From contig JBEKFQ010000005.1 in NCBI GenBank assembly GCA_050013235.1, forward strand, positions 1 to 64,000: a stretch of 64,000 bases of DNA. The letters run 5' to 3'. Under the pieces are notes generated by a model. It had not been told where the DNA came from. It was given only the letters and a program-made list of their open reading frames with translations, and did no database searches. The stretch comes from RH-AL1 sp050013235 (GTDB lineage: Bacteria; Pseudomonadota; Alphaproteobacteria; Rhizobiales; Beijerinckiaceae). The position numbers and the translations under genes are program-made. How positions within the stretch are numbered: the stretch's first letter is position 1; each line of letters begins with the position of its first letter. This document shows, piece by piece, positions 34,877 through 43,855 of the stretch.

Positions 34877-35812
34877 GGGATCGTAAGCGTGGTTCGCCGC
34901 CAGCGTGCGCGCGAAGGACTCGAGATCGTCCTTGGCGTGGTCTGGCAAGACGATCTTGAGAGACACCAACAAATCGCCGCGCCCCGATTTGCCGTCGGGT
35001 AATCCCTTGCCGCGAAGCCTCAGCGTGCGGGCGCCGTTGGAGCCAGCGGGAATCCCGAGCTCGACCGGGTTTTCGAGCGTCGGCACGTTCACCTTGGCGC
35101 CGAGCACGGCCTCGTAAAGGGTGATCGGCAGATCGAGCCGGAGGTCGCGGCCTTCGACCCGGAAAAACGGATGTTTGGCGATATGCACGGTCACGATGGC
35201 ATCGCCCGGCGGGCCGCCTTGCGGGCTGGGCTGACCCTGGCCTTTGAGACGAATCTGCTTGCCCTCCTCGATCCCGGCTGGCACCGAGATTTCGAGATCG
35301 CGGCCTGTCGGCAGGCTGACACGGACGTTGGCGCCATGCACGCTGTCCGCGAGCCCGACGCTCACACTGGCCTGAACGTCTTCACCCCTGACCGGCGCAT
35401 GAGCCTGCCCGCCCGGATGGCGCGTGCCAGCCCGGCCGCCAAAGAGATCAGCGAAAATATCGCCGGGATCAAAGCCTTGCGCACCGCCGCGGCCCGGACG
35501 GCCGCCGAAATTGAATTCGAAATGTTCGGCGCCCGCCCCCGCGTGGCGCGGACCGGTTCCGCCCGAAAAGCCTTCGAAGCCTTGAAACTTCGGTTTGCCC
35601 TCGGCATCGATTTCCCCGCGATCGAAAGCGCCGCGCTTTTTCTCGTCGCCGAGAATTTCATAAGCGGCGCTCGCCTCGGAGAATTTCTCTTTGGCCCTGG
35701 CTTCGGTGCTTTGGTCGGGGTGATATTTCTTGGCCAGCCTGCGAAAGGCTTTTTTGATATCGGCCGCCGTTGCGCCCTTGGGAACGCCCAAAATTAAATA
35801 AGGATCACGCAT
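34859..35812 (-). CDS. DnaJ-class co-chaperone (CbpA-like)
   Basis: 317 residues: a J domain at 1-68 with YHPDQS (the HPD triad) and KKAFRRLAKKYHPD, a glycine/phenylalanine-rich linker to about 130, and two C-terminal substrate-binding domains with DLEISVPAGIEEGKQIRLKGQG and the ending LRLRGKGLPDGKSGRGDLLV. It lacks the zinc-finger cysteine repeats of DnaJ, so it is the CbpA/DnaJ-II type that stimulates DnaK. ATG at MRDPYLILGV; a GTG five codons earlier is possible. In many Rhizobiales it neighbours pdxH and fabI; here 5 kb of accessory genes lie between it and fabI. Confidence 0.93.
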   Translation of the reverse strand: MRDPYLILGVPKGATAADIKKAFRRLAKKYHPDQSTEARAKEKFSEASAAYEILGDEKKRGAFDRGEIDAEGKPKFQGFEGFSGGTGPRHAGAGAEHFEFNFGGRPGRGGAQGFDPGDIFADLFGGRAGTRHPGGQAHAPVRGEDVQASVSVGLADSVHGANVRVSLPTGRDLEISVPAGIEEGKQIRLKGQGQPSPQGGPPGDAIVTVHIAKHPFFRVEGRDLRLDLPITLYEAVLGAKVNVPTLENPVELGIPAGSNGARTLRLRGKGLPDGKSGRGDLLVSLKIVLPDHAKDDLESFARTLAANHAYDPRKGLG

Positions 35813-35950
35813 TTCTAAAGAGCCCACTCCACCGCCTGCCCACCTTCGCCCGGATTACCCAGCGCGAAACACCCATCGAGGCGCAGGCGTATGTCTCGGC
35901 TATCATGTGGGAAGTCATACGAAAGCCGCAAGACGGCAGGCCTCGCTTGC

Positions 35951-36439
35951 TCAACTCTTACCCAGCTCTTTGCGATCGGTCACGATCCAATTGGCGCTGC
36001 CCGTCGCCGTGCAAGCTTTGCCCTGACTTTCCGTCGCCACGCCATCGTGGACCATCGTCTCGACGAAGGGGCGGCAAATCCTGGCATCGGCGGGATAGGC
36101 GGGCCCCGAAGGCTTAAACGTGCCTTTGTCGCCGCTGGCAGGGTCGTCCCACGTTACCGCCGTTCCCGCGCCCTGGAGATCGAGAGCCGTCGCCAAGGCG
36201 GCTTTCGCGCGGCGCTGATCCTCCTCGTCCCGCAAGAGGCCCGGCCGTGGCTTGACCGACCCCGTGACATCTTCGCTTTGCGGCACCATGGACGCGATCG
36301 GATAGGAAACGGCGCAGCCGCCAACCGGCAAAGCAAGGGCGGCGCAACCCGCCAGTGCGGCGCAACGGCACAAGCGCAAAGAGCCACTTACCCCTACCAG
36401 GACGCCTCCTGCTGCGCTATGTTGAGTGGACTGTTGCAC
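35951..36439 (-). CDS. lipoprotein of the RT0821/Lpp0805 surface-protein family
   Basis: 162 residues. A hydrophobic stretch near residues 22-40 ends in the lipobox PVGGC (cysteine 42), so it is a predicted lipoprotein. The rest has SVKPRPGLLRDEEDQRRAKAA-type text and CRPFVETMVHDGV followed by GKACTATGSANWIVT, matching my memory of the RT0821/Lpp0805 surface family near dnaJ and pdxH in Rhizobiales. Function unknown. It is divergent from pdxH. Confidence 0.78.
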   Translation of the reverse strand: MQQSTQHSAAGGVLVGVSGSLRLCRCAALAGCAALALPVGGCAVSYPIASMVPQSEDVTGSVKPRPGLLRDEEDQRRAKAALATALDLQGAGTAVTWDDPASGDKGTFKPSGPAYPADARICRPFVETMVHDGVATESQGKACTATGSANWIVTDRKELGKS

Positions 36440-36480
36440 AAACGCACCGGGCCAGAAAAAACTCTCAGCGGGATACTAAC

Positions 36481-37095
36481 GTGAACCAGTTAAAGAGCCG
36501 TGACTTCGAGCTGGCCGAGGATCCGTTTATCTTATTTGACGCATGGCTGGACGAGGCCACCGCAAGCGAACCGAACGATCCCATCGCCATGGCCCTTGCC
36601 ACCGTCGATGCCACCGGCTTGCCGGACGTCCGCATCGTCCTGATGAAGGGCGTGGACGAGCGAGGGTTCGTCTTCTACACGAATTTCGAGAGCAAGAAGG
36701 CCGAGGAGTTGCGGGGCTCGATGAAGGCAGCCGCGCTGTTTCATTGGAAAAGCCTCCGGCGGCAAGTCCGCATCCGCGGGCCGATCGAACAGGTGACGGA
36801 GGCGGAAGGCGACGCTTATTTCGCCAGCCGCCCGAGGCCGAGCCGGCTCGGCGCCTGGGCCAGCCGGCAGTCGCGCCCCCTGGAAAGCCGGGCGGTCCTG
36901 GAACAGTCCTTCGCGGAAGCCAATGCGCGCTTTCCCGGCCCGGACATTCCCCGTCCGCCTTATTGGAGCGGGTACCGGATCAAGCCGCTTTCCATTGAAT
37001 TCTGGCGCGATGGAGCGCACAGGCTGCACGACCGCATCCAATTTTCACGATCGGGGGTCGAGGAAAATTGGAGGAAGCAGCGGCTTTATCCGTGA
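36481..37095 (+). CDS. pdxH: pyridoxamine 5'-phosphate oxidase
   Basis: FMN enzyme that oxidises PNP or PMP to pyridoxal phosphate. The 204 residues have the split-barrel features RIVLMKGVDERGFVFYTNFESKK-like text (shown as RIVLMKGVDERGF and FYTNFESKKAEEL), FHWKSLRRQVRIRG, ASRQSRPLESR, and the C-terminal HDRIQFSR and W-R-K-Q-RLYP. The start is GTG (VNQLKSRDF). Overlaps the Nudix gene's start (GTGA), so the pair is co-translated. Confidence 0.96.
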   Translation: MNQLKSRDFELAEDPFILFDAWLDEATASEPNDPIAMALATVDATGLPDVRIVLMKGVDERGFVFYTNFESKKAEELRGSMKAAALFHWKSLRRQVRIRGPIEQVTEAEGDAYFASRPRPSRLGAWASRQSRPLESRAVLEQSFAEANARFPGPDIPRPPYWSGYRIKPLSIEFWRDGAHRLHDRIQFSRSGVEENWRKQRLYP

Positions 37096-37571
37096 GCGAC
37101 AACCGGCTTTATCCCGTCCGCCCGCTGCTCGCCGCAAGCCTCGCGGTGTTCCGCGACAATCGCGTGTTGCTGGCGCAGCGCTTCGTGCCGCCGATGGAAA
37201 ACCGCTTCACCTTACCCGGAGGTCTCGTCGAGCCCGGCGAGAGCTTGAGCGAGGCCGCCTTGCGCGAAATGCGCGAGGAAGTCGAGGTCGAGGCGCGGAT
37301 CCTCGGCTTCAACCGTCATGTGGAGATCGTCGAGCGCGATCCCGATGGCGCGGTGAAACGCCATTATGTCATTGCCTCGTTCGTGGGGGCTTGGCTCGCC
37401 GGCGAAGGCGTCACCGGGCCTGAAGCTCAGGCCGTCGCCTGGGTGGACCGCGAAGGCCTGCGCGATTTCCCAGTCTCGGACCATCTCCTCCCGCTGCTCG
37501 ATGCCGCCTGGGTGATCGCGGAACGCGCCGGGTTGATCACCGCCACGCCAAGCCCCAGGAGCGCCGCGTGA
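37092..37571 (+). CDS. Nudix hydrolase
   Basis: 159 residues of a pyrophosphohydrolase acting on a nucleoside-diphosphate linked compound. The Nudix box is complete, running from GGLVEPGES to REMREEVEVE, near residues 40-62. The rest of the fold, with SLAVFRDNRVLLAQRF and AWVDREGLRDFP, resembles the ADP-ribose pyrophosphatase-like group. I choose the GTG that overlaps the pdxH stop; a TTG eight codons earlier is possible. The substrate is unknown. Its end overlaps the next frame by four bases. Confidence 0.9.
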   Translation: MSDNRLYPVRPLLAASLAVFRDNRVLLAQRFVPPMENRFTLPGGLVEPGESLSEAALREMREEVEVEARILGFNRHVEIVERDPDGAVKRHYVIASFVGAWLAGEGVTGPEAQAVAWVDREGLRDFPVSDHLLPLLDAAWVIAERAGLITATPSPRSAA

Positions 37572-37639
37572 TGCGGAGACGCGCTCTTGGAAATAATTTA
37601 CTTTCAAGCCATTGCGGAAATATTCCGGGATCTGATTCC

Positions 37640-37752
37640 CTTCCCCCTTGTGGGGAAGGGTTAGGGATGGGGGTTCTCTCCATCTGCTTCAATACGGAAG
37701 AGCACCACGAACCCCCACGCCCGACCTCTCCCCACAAGGGGGAGAGGAGCAG
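37640..37752. repeat. paired GC-rich inverted repeats (family III) at the TIGR02301 gene start
   Basis: CCCTTCCCCCTTGTGGGGAAGGG near 37640-37661 and CCTCTCCCCACAAGGGGGAGAGG near 37722-37744 are each self-complementary and are inverted relative to each other, with GGGGGTT and AACCCCC inner ends. The whole unit overlaps the 5' part of the next gene. Confidence 0.6.
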
Positions 37753-38167
37753 ATCGCGGCGATCCATCGCTGCTCCAGCTTTCGCGGCAGTCTTCTGCCT
37801 CATGGCTCTCATGCCCGCCGCGCGGGCCGACCCTGCCCCTCCGCCGGCGGCCGTGATCGAAACCAAACCCTATGATCCGAGCTTGATGCGGCTTGCCGAA
37901 GTATTAGGCGCGCTCAGCTATTTGCGCGGCCTCTGCCGGGAGAAGGATGCCGCGGCATGGCACGCCCGGATGCAGGCTCTGCTCGAGGCCGAAGGCACGA
38001 CGCCAGCCCGTAAGGACCATCTCGCCGGCGCCTTCAACAGCGGCCTACAGGGTTATGCGCTCTCATACCGGACCTGCACGCCCAACGCGCGCGTGATCAT
38101 CGACCGTTTTTTGAGCGAAGCCTCGCGCATCACCAAGTCACTCGAAAACCAATTTGGGCCGGGCTAA
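37667..38167 (+). CDS. TIGR02301-family exported protein
   Basis: 166 residues from the chosen ATG. The conserved domain is the last 120 residues: YDPSLMRLAEVLGALSYLRGL, then MQALLEAEGTTPARKDHL and YRTCTPNARVIIDRFL, which fits the Rhizobiales family TIGR02301 (function unknown). A signal peptide core, IAAPAFAAVFCLMALM ending ARA, lies near residues 34-54. About 33 residues before it are encoded by a palindromic repeat (family III), so the true start is unclear; the repeat supplies both an AGGG ribosome site and the ATG. The frame is open up to 37568 as well. Follows the Nudix gene, a familiar neighbour. Confidence 0.75.
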   Translation: MGVLSICFNTEEHHEPPRPTSPHKGERSRSRRSIAAPAFAAVFCLMALMPAARADPAPPPAAVIETKPYDPSLMRLAEVLGALSYLRGLCREKDAAAWHARMQALLEAEGTTPARKDHLAGAFNSGLQGYALSYRTCTPNARVIIDRFLSEASRITKSLENQFGPG

Positions 38168-39507
38168 GATACACCCTCCCTCGGCAGCGCCTCGGCAAAG
38201 CGCACGGCCTCGCCGCTGGAGGGCGCGGTCAACTCGCCCTCCCACATCACGCGGCGGCCCCGGACGAACGTGCCGACCGGCCAGCCCGTCACGCACTTGC
38301 CATCGTAAGGGGTCCAGGCCGAGCGCGAGGCGATCCAGCCATTGGTGATCGTGGCCTGACGCTTGAGATCGACGACGGTGAGATCGGCATCGTAGCCCAC
38401 CGCGACCCGTCCCTTGCCCGCGATTTGAAACAGCCGCGCCGGCCCGGCGCTGGTCATGTCGACGAAACGCGCCAGACTGAGACGTCCCGCCGCGACGTGA
38501 TCGAGCATGATCGGCACGAGCGTCTGCACGCCGGTCATGCCCGAAGGGCTTTGCGGATAGGGCTTGGACTTTTCCTCCAACGTATGGGGCGCATGATCGG
38601 ACCCCAGAATATCGGCGACTCCCTCCGCCAGCCCTTGCCAAATCCGCGCGCGATGCGTCTCGTCCCGCACCGGCGGATTCATCTGCAACAAGGTGCCGAG
38701 CCTGACGTAATCGGCGGCCGTCAGCGTCAGATGGTGCGGCGTGACCTCGCAGCTCGCGATATCCTTGTGATCCGCCAGAAACGCCATTTCCTCGCCCGTC
38801 GAAATATGCAGGACGTGAATGCGGGCGCCCTGCTCGCGCGCGACGCGCACCAGGCGTTGCGTGCAAAGCAAGGCCGCGAGCTCGTCGCGCCAGACCGGAT
38901 GGCTCGAGGGATCCCCCGGCACGCGAAAATCCCGGCGTTCGCCCAGGCGGGCCTCATCCTCGGAATGAAACGCCGCGCGCCGCCGCGTGTTGGCGAGGAT
39001 CGAGGCGACGCCGGCATCGTCCTCGACCAGTAGCGAGCCGGTCGACGAGCCCATGAACACTTTGATGCCGGCAGCGCCTGGCAGACGCTCCAGCTCCGCC
39101 ACGGCATGGGCATTCTCGCGCGTGCCGCCGACCCAAAAGGCGAAATCGCAATGCATGCGGTGATGGCCGCGCCGCACTTTCTCCGCCAGCTCCGCCTCGC
39201 CGGTGGTCAGCGGATTGGTGTTGGGCATTTCGAATACCGCCGTGACGCCCCCCATGACCGCCGCGCGCGATCCCGTTTCCAGATCCTCCTTGTGTTCGAG
39301 GCCCGGCTCGCGAAAATGCACCTGCGTGTCGATCACGCCCGGCAGGATATGCAGGCCAGTCGCGTCGATCACCTCGCCCGCGCTCGCGGCCGAAAGCTGC
39401 CCGAGGGCCACGATCTTTCCGCCGGCGATGCCGATATCCCGCGGCCCCGTTCCATCGTGATTGACGAGGATTCCGCCTTTGAGAAGAACATCAAAAATCT
39501 GAGACAC
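38164..39507 (-). CDS. pyrC: dihydroorotase
   Basis: Cyclises carbamoyl-aspartate to dihydroorotate in pyrimidine synthesis. 447 residues, amidohydrolase fold, longer than class-II PyrC. Metal and substrate residues: the HxH pair is reduced to DTQVHFREPG (H64 with a preceding Q rather than a second H, though the FREPG arginine is kept), K149 in AGIKVFMGSSTGSL, HVLHIST, EVTPHHL and DILGSDHAPHTLEEK. The text suits the class-I dihydroorotase family of Rhizobiales that is found before ygfZ and tag. The single histidine in the first motif is unusual and could mark a hydantoinase-like or degenerate enzyme. Confidence 0.85.
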   Translation of the reverse strand: MSQIFDVLLKGGILVNHDGTGPRDIGIAGGKIVALGQLSAASAGEVIDATGLHILPGVIDTQVHFREPGLEHKEDLETGSRAAVMGGVTAVFEMPNTNPLTTGEAELAEKVRRGHHRMHCDFAFWVGGTRENAHAVAELERLPGAAGIKVFMGSSTGSLLVEDDAGVASILANTRRRAAFHSEDEARLGERRDFRVPGDPSSHPVWRDELAALLCTQRLVRVAREQGARIHVLHISTGEEMAFLADHKDIASCEVTPHHLTLTAADYVRLGTLLQMNPPVRDETHRARIWQGLAEGVADILGSDHAPHTLEEKSKPYPQSPSGMTGVQTLVPIMLDHVAAGRLSLARFVDMTSAGPARLFQIAGKGRVAVGYDADLTVVDLKRQATITNGWIASRSAWTPYDGKCVTGWPVGTFVRGRRVMWEGELTAPSSGEAVRFAEALPREGVS

Positions 39508-39732
39508 CGGGCTCTCCTGCGGCGGCAGCGTGGATCGACTCTTGCCTGTCTAAAGTGCTTTCCACTTGGATCGCTCTCTTTATTAGCAGTTGCCGTATTT
39601 CCTCAATCACAAAAGTCTGCAACCGTCGTCGGCCATGCCGATGGAGTGCGTCATCCTGCCTTCGCCAGTTGATGTGCCGTCCAAAATCCTCCACATCGTG
39701 AGAAAACCAACAGAGAAAGTCGAGATCACGAC

Positions 39733-40593
39733 ATGACCCAGTGCCTGCTGAGCGATCGCGGCGTGATTGCCGTGACGGGCGAGGACGCGGAAAGCTTTTT
39801 GAACCGCATGTTCACGAATAGCGTGCTCGACATGCGGCCGGGCTCCGCGCGCTTTGCCGCTTTGCTCTCCCCGCAAGGCAAGCTCTTGTTCGATTTCTTC
39901 GTCCTTCGCCAAGCCGATGGATTTCTCTTGGATTGCGTGAAGGACCAAGCGGCGGAGCTGGCCAAAAGACTCACGATGTTCAAGCTGCGGGCGAAGGTAG
40001 CGATCATTGATCGCTCGCCCGAGCTTGGCGTGGCCGCGGTTTGGGACAGCGTCTTGATGGAAGCGCCAGGGCCGGCCTTTCGCGATCCCCGCCATAATGG
40101 GCTGGGCTATCGCATCGTCGCCGGGCACGAGGCGCTCAGCACCCTCGAAGATGCGGGCGGGGACTACGAGGACCATCGGATCGCGCTCGGGATTCCCAAA
40201 GGCGGCGTGGATTTCCCTTATGGGGACACATTCGTGCATGACGCCAATATGGACCTGCTGCATGGCGTCGATTTCAACAAGGGCTGCTATGTCGGCCAAG
40301 AAGTCGTCTCGCGCGTGCATCACCGCAATTCAGCGCGAAAGCGCGTGGCGCGGCTGCAATTTTCCGGTAAAGTTCCGGCGCCCGGGGCGAATGTCCAAGC
40401 CGGCGAGACAGCGCTCGGCACGCTGACTTCCGTGAGCGGCGAGACCGGTCTCGCCACTCTGCGGATCGACCGCTTGGCGGAGGCCGGGACAGCGGGTATT
40501 CCTGTTACCGTGGAAGACGTACGCGTCGCGGCCATTGCCCTGCCCAGCGTCAGCGAAATCGAACCGCCCGCCTATGCCCAAGATCTCTATTGA
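39733..40593 (+). CDS. ygfZ: folate-binding protein YgfZ (Fe-S repair)
   Basis: Tetrahydrofolate-binding GcvT-like protein that helps assemble or repair certain iron-sulfur enzymes. 286 residues with the signature KGCYVGQEVVSRVHH near 183-197 and the N-terminal VTGEDAESFLNRMFTN and SPQGKLLFDFFVL. It precedes tag, whose start lies 20 bases inside its 3' end. Confidence 0.93.
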   Translation: MTQCLLSDRGVIAVTGEDAESFLNRMFTNSVLDMRPGSARFAALLSPQGKLLFDFFVLRQADGFLLDCVKDQAAELAKRLTMFKLRAKVAIIDRSPELGVAAVWDSVLMEAPGPAFRDPRHNGLGYRIVAGHEALSTLEDAGGDYEDHRIALGIPKGGVDFPYGDTFVHDANMDLLHGVDFNKGCYVGQEVVSRVHHRNSARKRVARLQFSGKVPAPGANVQAGETALGTLTSVSGETGLATLRIDRLAEAGTAGIPVTVEDVRVAAIALPSVSEIEPPAYAQDLY

Positions 40594-41173
40594 TTCGACA
40601 CCCTGCCGCTGCGCCTGGTGCGGCACGGACCCGCTCTATGTCGCCTATCACGACGAGGAATGGGGCGTGCCGGAATATGATGGCCGCGCTCTGTTCGAAA
40701 AGCTGGTCCTCGACGGGTTTCAGGCCGGGCTTTCCTGGATCACGATTTTGCGCAAGCGCGAAGCCTTCCGGACGGCCTTCGATCAATTCGATCCCGAAAT
40801 CATCGCCCGCTACGACGCGGACAAACTGGCCGCTCTCATGGGCAATGCCGGGATCGTGCGCAACCGGGCGAAAATCGAGGGCGCGGTCGCCTCGGCCCGC
40901 GCCTATCTCGCGCTCAGCGGCGCGGAGCCTTTTTCGGATTTGATCTGGGGCTTTTTCGACGGCGTGCCCCTGCGCAACAAATTCGCCAGCCATGCCGAGA
41001 TCCCCGCGGCCACGCCGCTCTCCACGGCGCTTTCGAAAGAGCTGAAACGCCGTGGCTTCGGCTTCTGCGGCCCAACAATCGTCTATGCCTTCGCCCAGGC
41101 CTGCGGGTTGATCAACGATCACGTCGAGACGTGTTTTCGCGGCGAGGAATGCGCCGGGATGGCGCGGCGATAA
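40574..41173 (+). CDS. tag: DNA-3-methyladenine glycosylase I
   Basis: Excises 3-methyladenine from alkylated DNA. 199 residues; zinc site C13 and H26 (RCAWCGTDPLYVAYHDEEWG) and the C-terminal H and C in NDHVETCF. The catalytic region has FEKLVLDGFQAGLSWITIL and the helix-hairpin-helix text FGFCGPTIVYAFAQACG. The start overlaps ygfZ by 20 bases. Downstream is a REP-type hairpin, then convergent clpA. Confidence 0.95.
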   Translation: MPKISIDSTPCRCAWCGTDPLYVAYHDEEWGVPEYDGRALFEKLVLDGFQAGLSWITILRKREAFRTAFDQFDPEIIARYDADKLAALMGNAGIVRNRAKIEGAVASARAYLALSGAEPFSDLIWGFFDGVPLRNKFASHAEIPAATPLSTALSKELKRRGFGFCGPTIVYAFAQACGLINDHVETCFRGEECAGMARR

Positions 41174-41177
41174 TGTA

Positions 41178-41231
41178 GGCCGTCCTTGCGAGCGAAGCGC
41201 GGATTGCTTCGCTTCGCTCGCAAGGACGGCC
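41178..41231. repeat. REP-type hairpin, family II copy 2
   Basis: A perfect 22-base stem begins GGCCGTCCTTGCGAGC and ends GGACGGCC, with a 10-base loop CGGATTGCTT. It shares the core TTGCGAG-x-GAAGC with the hairpin at 3051. Lies between convergent tag and clpA and may end both transcripts. Confidence 0.85.
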
Positions 41232-41285
41232 TCGGTACAACGGGAAAAGGGACAGCTACGTCCCTTTCCCTGGTCTCGGTAAATC

Positions 41286-43844
41286 TCAGTGCTTCAGCGG
41301 AAAATCCGGAACGATACGGCCTGATTTGGCCGGCTCCTCGGTCTCGGCGACGGCTTCGGTGGGCTCGCCCACCTCGTCGTCGTCCGCATCGGCTGGGGCC
41401 ACGAGATCGTCGTCGAGCTCGGGGTCGTCGCCGCCATCCTCGCCCTTCAAGCGGCGCGCCTTGGCGCGGCGCACTTCGGGCTCCGCGCGGACGCGCTTCT
41501 TGCCGGCCTCGACAATATCGCGCTCGGGACGCGGCAAAACCGGGCCTTCGGGGAAGACGAAGCCGAGTTTCTTCACGCCCTCGTCGTCCGTCGTCACCAT
41601 CACGCGGACGGTGCCGCCGTTTTTCAGGCGGCCGAAGAGAACTTCGTCGGCGAGAGGCGTCTTGATCGTCTGCTGGATCACGCGGGCCATCGGGCGGGCG
41701 CCCATATGCTCGTCGTAACCATGCTCGACGAGCCAAGCGCGCGCCTCGTCGGTCAGTTCGATCGTCACGTTGCGGTCGGCGAGTTGCGCCTCGAGCTGCA
41801 TGATGAACTTATCGACGACCTTGACGATCACTTCCGGCGGCAGGTGGCTGAAGGAAACGATCGAATCCAGCCGGTTGCGGAATTCCGGCGTGAACAGCTT
41901 GTTGATCGCCTCCTTATCCTCGCCTTCCCGCTTGTTGCGGGTGAACCCGAAGGCGGATTTGGCCATGTCGGCCGCGCCCGCATTGGTGGTCATGATGAGG
42001 ATCACATTGCGGAAATCGATCTGCTTGCCATTGTGATCGGTCAGCTTGCCGTGATCCATGACCTGCAGAAGGATATTATAGAGATCGGGATGCGCCTTCT
42101 CGATCTCGTCGAGCAGCAACACGCAATGGGGATGCTGATCGATGGCATCGGTGAGCAAGCCACCCTGATCGAAACCGACATAGCCGGGCGGCGCGCCGAT
42201 GAGCCTCGAGATCGTGTGCCGCTCCATATATTCCGACATGTCGAAGCGCACGAGTTCGACGCCGAGGCTGACGGCGAGTTGACGCGCCACTTCGGTCTTG
42301 CCGACGCCGGTCGGACCGGAGAAGAGATAGCTGCCGATCGGCTTTTCGCCATCGCGCAAACCCGCCCGGGCCAGCTTGATCGCCGAGGTGAGAGCCTCGA
42401 TGGCCTTGTTTTGACCGTAGACCACGCGCTCCAAGGTCTCGGTCAGATGCTGAAGCACCTCGACATCGTCCTTCGAGACGGTTTTGGGCGGAATCCGCGC
42501 CATGGTCGCGATGGTCGCCTCGATCTCCTTGATGCCGATCGTCTTCTTGCGCTTGGGCTCGGGCAGCAGCATTTGACTGGCGCCGGTCTCGTCGATCACG
42601 TCGATCGCCTTGTCCGGCAGCTTGCGGTCGTGGATATAGCGGGCGGACAGTTCGACAGCCGCCTTCACCGCCTCGTTGGTATATTTGACCTTATGGAATT
42701 CCTCGAAATAGGGCTTGAGACCCTTGAGGATTTCAATCGCATCCGGCACCGACGGCTCGTTGACGTCGATCTTCTGAAAGCGCCGGACCAAGGCCCGGTC
42801 CTTTTCGAAATATTGGCGATATTCCTTGTAGGTCGTCGAGCCGATACAGCGCAGGGTGCCCTGCGCCAGCGCCGGCTTCAAAAGGTTCGAGGCATCCATC
42901 GCTCCGCCGGACGTTGCGCCCGCGCCGATCACCGTGTGGATTTCGTCGATGAAGAGAATCGCTTTTTTGTGGTTCTCGATTTCCTTCATGACCTGCTTGA
43001 GGCGCTCCTCGAAATCGCCGCGATAGCGGGTGCCCGCCAGCAACGTACCCATGTCGAGCGCGAAGACGGTCGCCTCCGCCAGAACTTCCGGCACTTCGTT
43101 CCTGACGATCTTGCGCGCCAAACCTTCCGCTATCGCGGTCTTGCCGACGCCAGGATCGCCGACCAGCAGCGGGTTGTTCTTGTGGCGGCGGCAGAGCACT
43201 TGGATCGTGCGCTGCACCTCGTTCTCGCGGCCGATCAGAGGATCGATCCGCCCATCCCGCGCCTTCTTGTTGAGATTGACGCAATACGCGTCGAGCGCGC
43301 CCTCTTTCTTCTTGGCCTCGCCCGGTTCCTTGCCGTCCTTCCCCTCGCGGCCCTCGTTCTCGTCCTCGGCGCCGCGCGGCCCCTTGGAGGGGTCGGAGAG
43401 GCCCGGCCGCTTGGCAATGCCGTGGCTGATGTAATTGACCGCGTCGTAGCGGGTCATGTCCTGCTCTTGCAGGAAATAGGCGGCATGGCTCTCGCGCTCG
43501 GCGAAAATGGCGACCAGCACGTTGGCGCCCGTCACTTCCTCGCGGCCGGAGGATTGCACGTGAATCACGGCACGTTGAATGACGCGCTGAAAGCCCGCCG
43601 TCGGCTTGGCGTCCTCGCGGCCATCGCTCACGAGATTATCGAGTTCTTGATCGATATATTCGCGGAGATTCTTCTTGAGCAGATCGAGATCGATCGAACA
43701 GGCCCGCAAGACCGCCGCCGCTTCCGCATCGTCCGTCAGACTGAGAAGCAAATGCTCCAAGGTCGCGTATTCGTGGTGCCGCTCATTGGCGACAGCCAGC
43801 GCCCGGTGCAGGGATTGCTCGAGATTGCGGGAGAAGGACGGCAT
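41286..43844 (-). CDS. clpA: ATP-dependent Clp protease ATP-binding subunit ClpA
   Basis: Hexameric unfoldase that feeds ClpP; with ClpS and Bpt it runs the bacterial N-end rule. 852 residues: N-domain (about 1-140), first AAA module with GDPGVGKTAIAEGLA (Walker A) and FIDEIHTVIGAG, second with GPTGVGKTEVARQLA and LLLDEIEKAHPD. After the usual end near residue 750 (VFPEGPVLP) there is an extra tail of about 85 residues, strongly acidic with a basic head (KKRVRAEPEVRRAKARRLK, then DDPELDDDLVAPADADDDE). ATG with AGAGGTAGAAGCC before it. Downstream of clpS, 11 bases from its stop; an alternative ATG is 11 codons upstream. Confidence 0.97.
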   Translation of the reverse strand: MPSFSRNLEQSLHRALAVANERHHEYATLEHLLLSLTDDAEAAAVLRACSIDLDLLKKNLREYIDQELDNLVSDGREDAKPTAGFQRVIQRAVIHVQSSGREEVTGANVLVAIFAERESHAAYFLQEQDMTRYDAVNYISHGIAKRPGLSDPSKGPRGAEDENEGREGKDGKEPGEAKKKEGALDAYCVNLNKKARDGRIDPLIGRENEVQRTIQVLCRRHKNNPLLVGDPGVGKTAIAEGLARKIVRNEVPEVLAEATVFALDMGTLLAGTRYRGDFEERLKQVMKEIENHKKAILFIDEIHTVIGAGATSGGAMDASNLLKPALAQGTLRCIGSTTYKEYRQYFEKDRALVRRFQKIDVNEPSVPDAIEILKGLKPYFEEFHKVKYTNEAVKAAVELSARYIHDRKLPDKAIDVIDETGASQMLLPEPKRKKTIGIKEIEATIATMARIPPKTVSKDDVEVLQHLTETLERVVYGQNKAIEALTSAIKLARAGLRDGEKPIGSYLFSGPTGVGKTEVARQLAVSLGVELVRFDMSEYMERHTISRLIGAPPGYVGFDQGGLLTDAIDQHPHCVLLLDEIEKAHPDLYNILLQVMDHGKLTDHNGKQIDFRNVILIMTTNAGAADMAKSAFGFTRNKREGEDKEAINKLFTPEFRNRLDSIVSFSHLPPEVIVKVVDKFIMQLEAQLADRNVTIELTDEARAWLVEHGYDEHMGARPMARVIQQTIKTPLADEVLFGRLKNGGTVRVMVTTDDEGVKKLGFVFPEGPVLPRPERDIVEAGKKRVRAEPEVRRAKARRLKGEDGGDDPELDDDLVAPADADDDEVGEPTEAVAETEEPAKSGRIVPDFPLKH

Positions 43845-43855
43845 GGCTTCTACCT

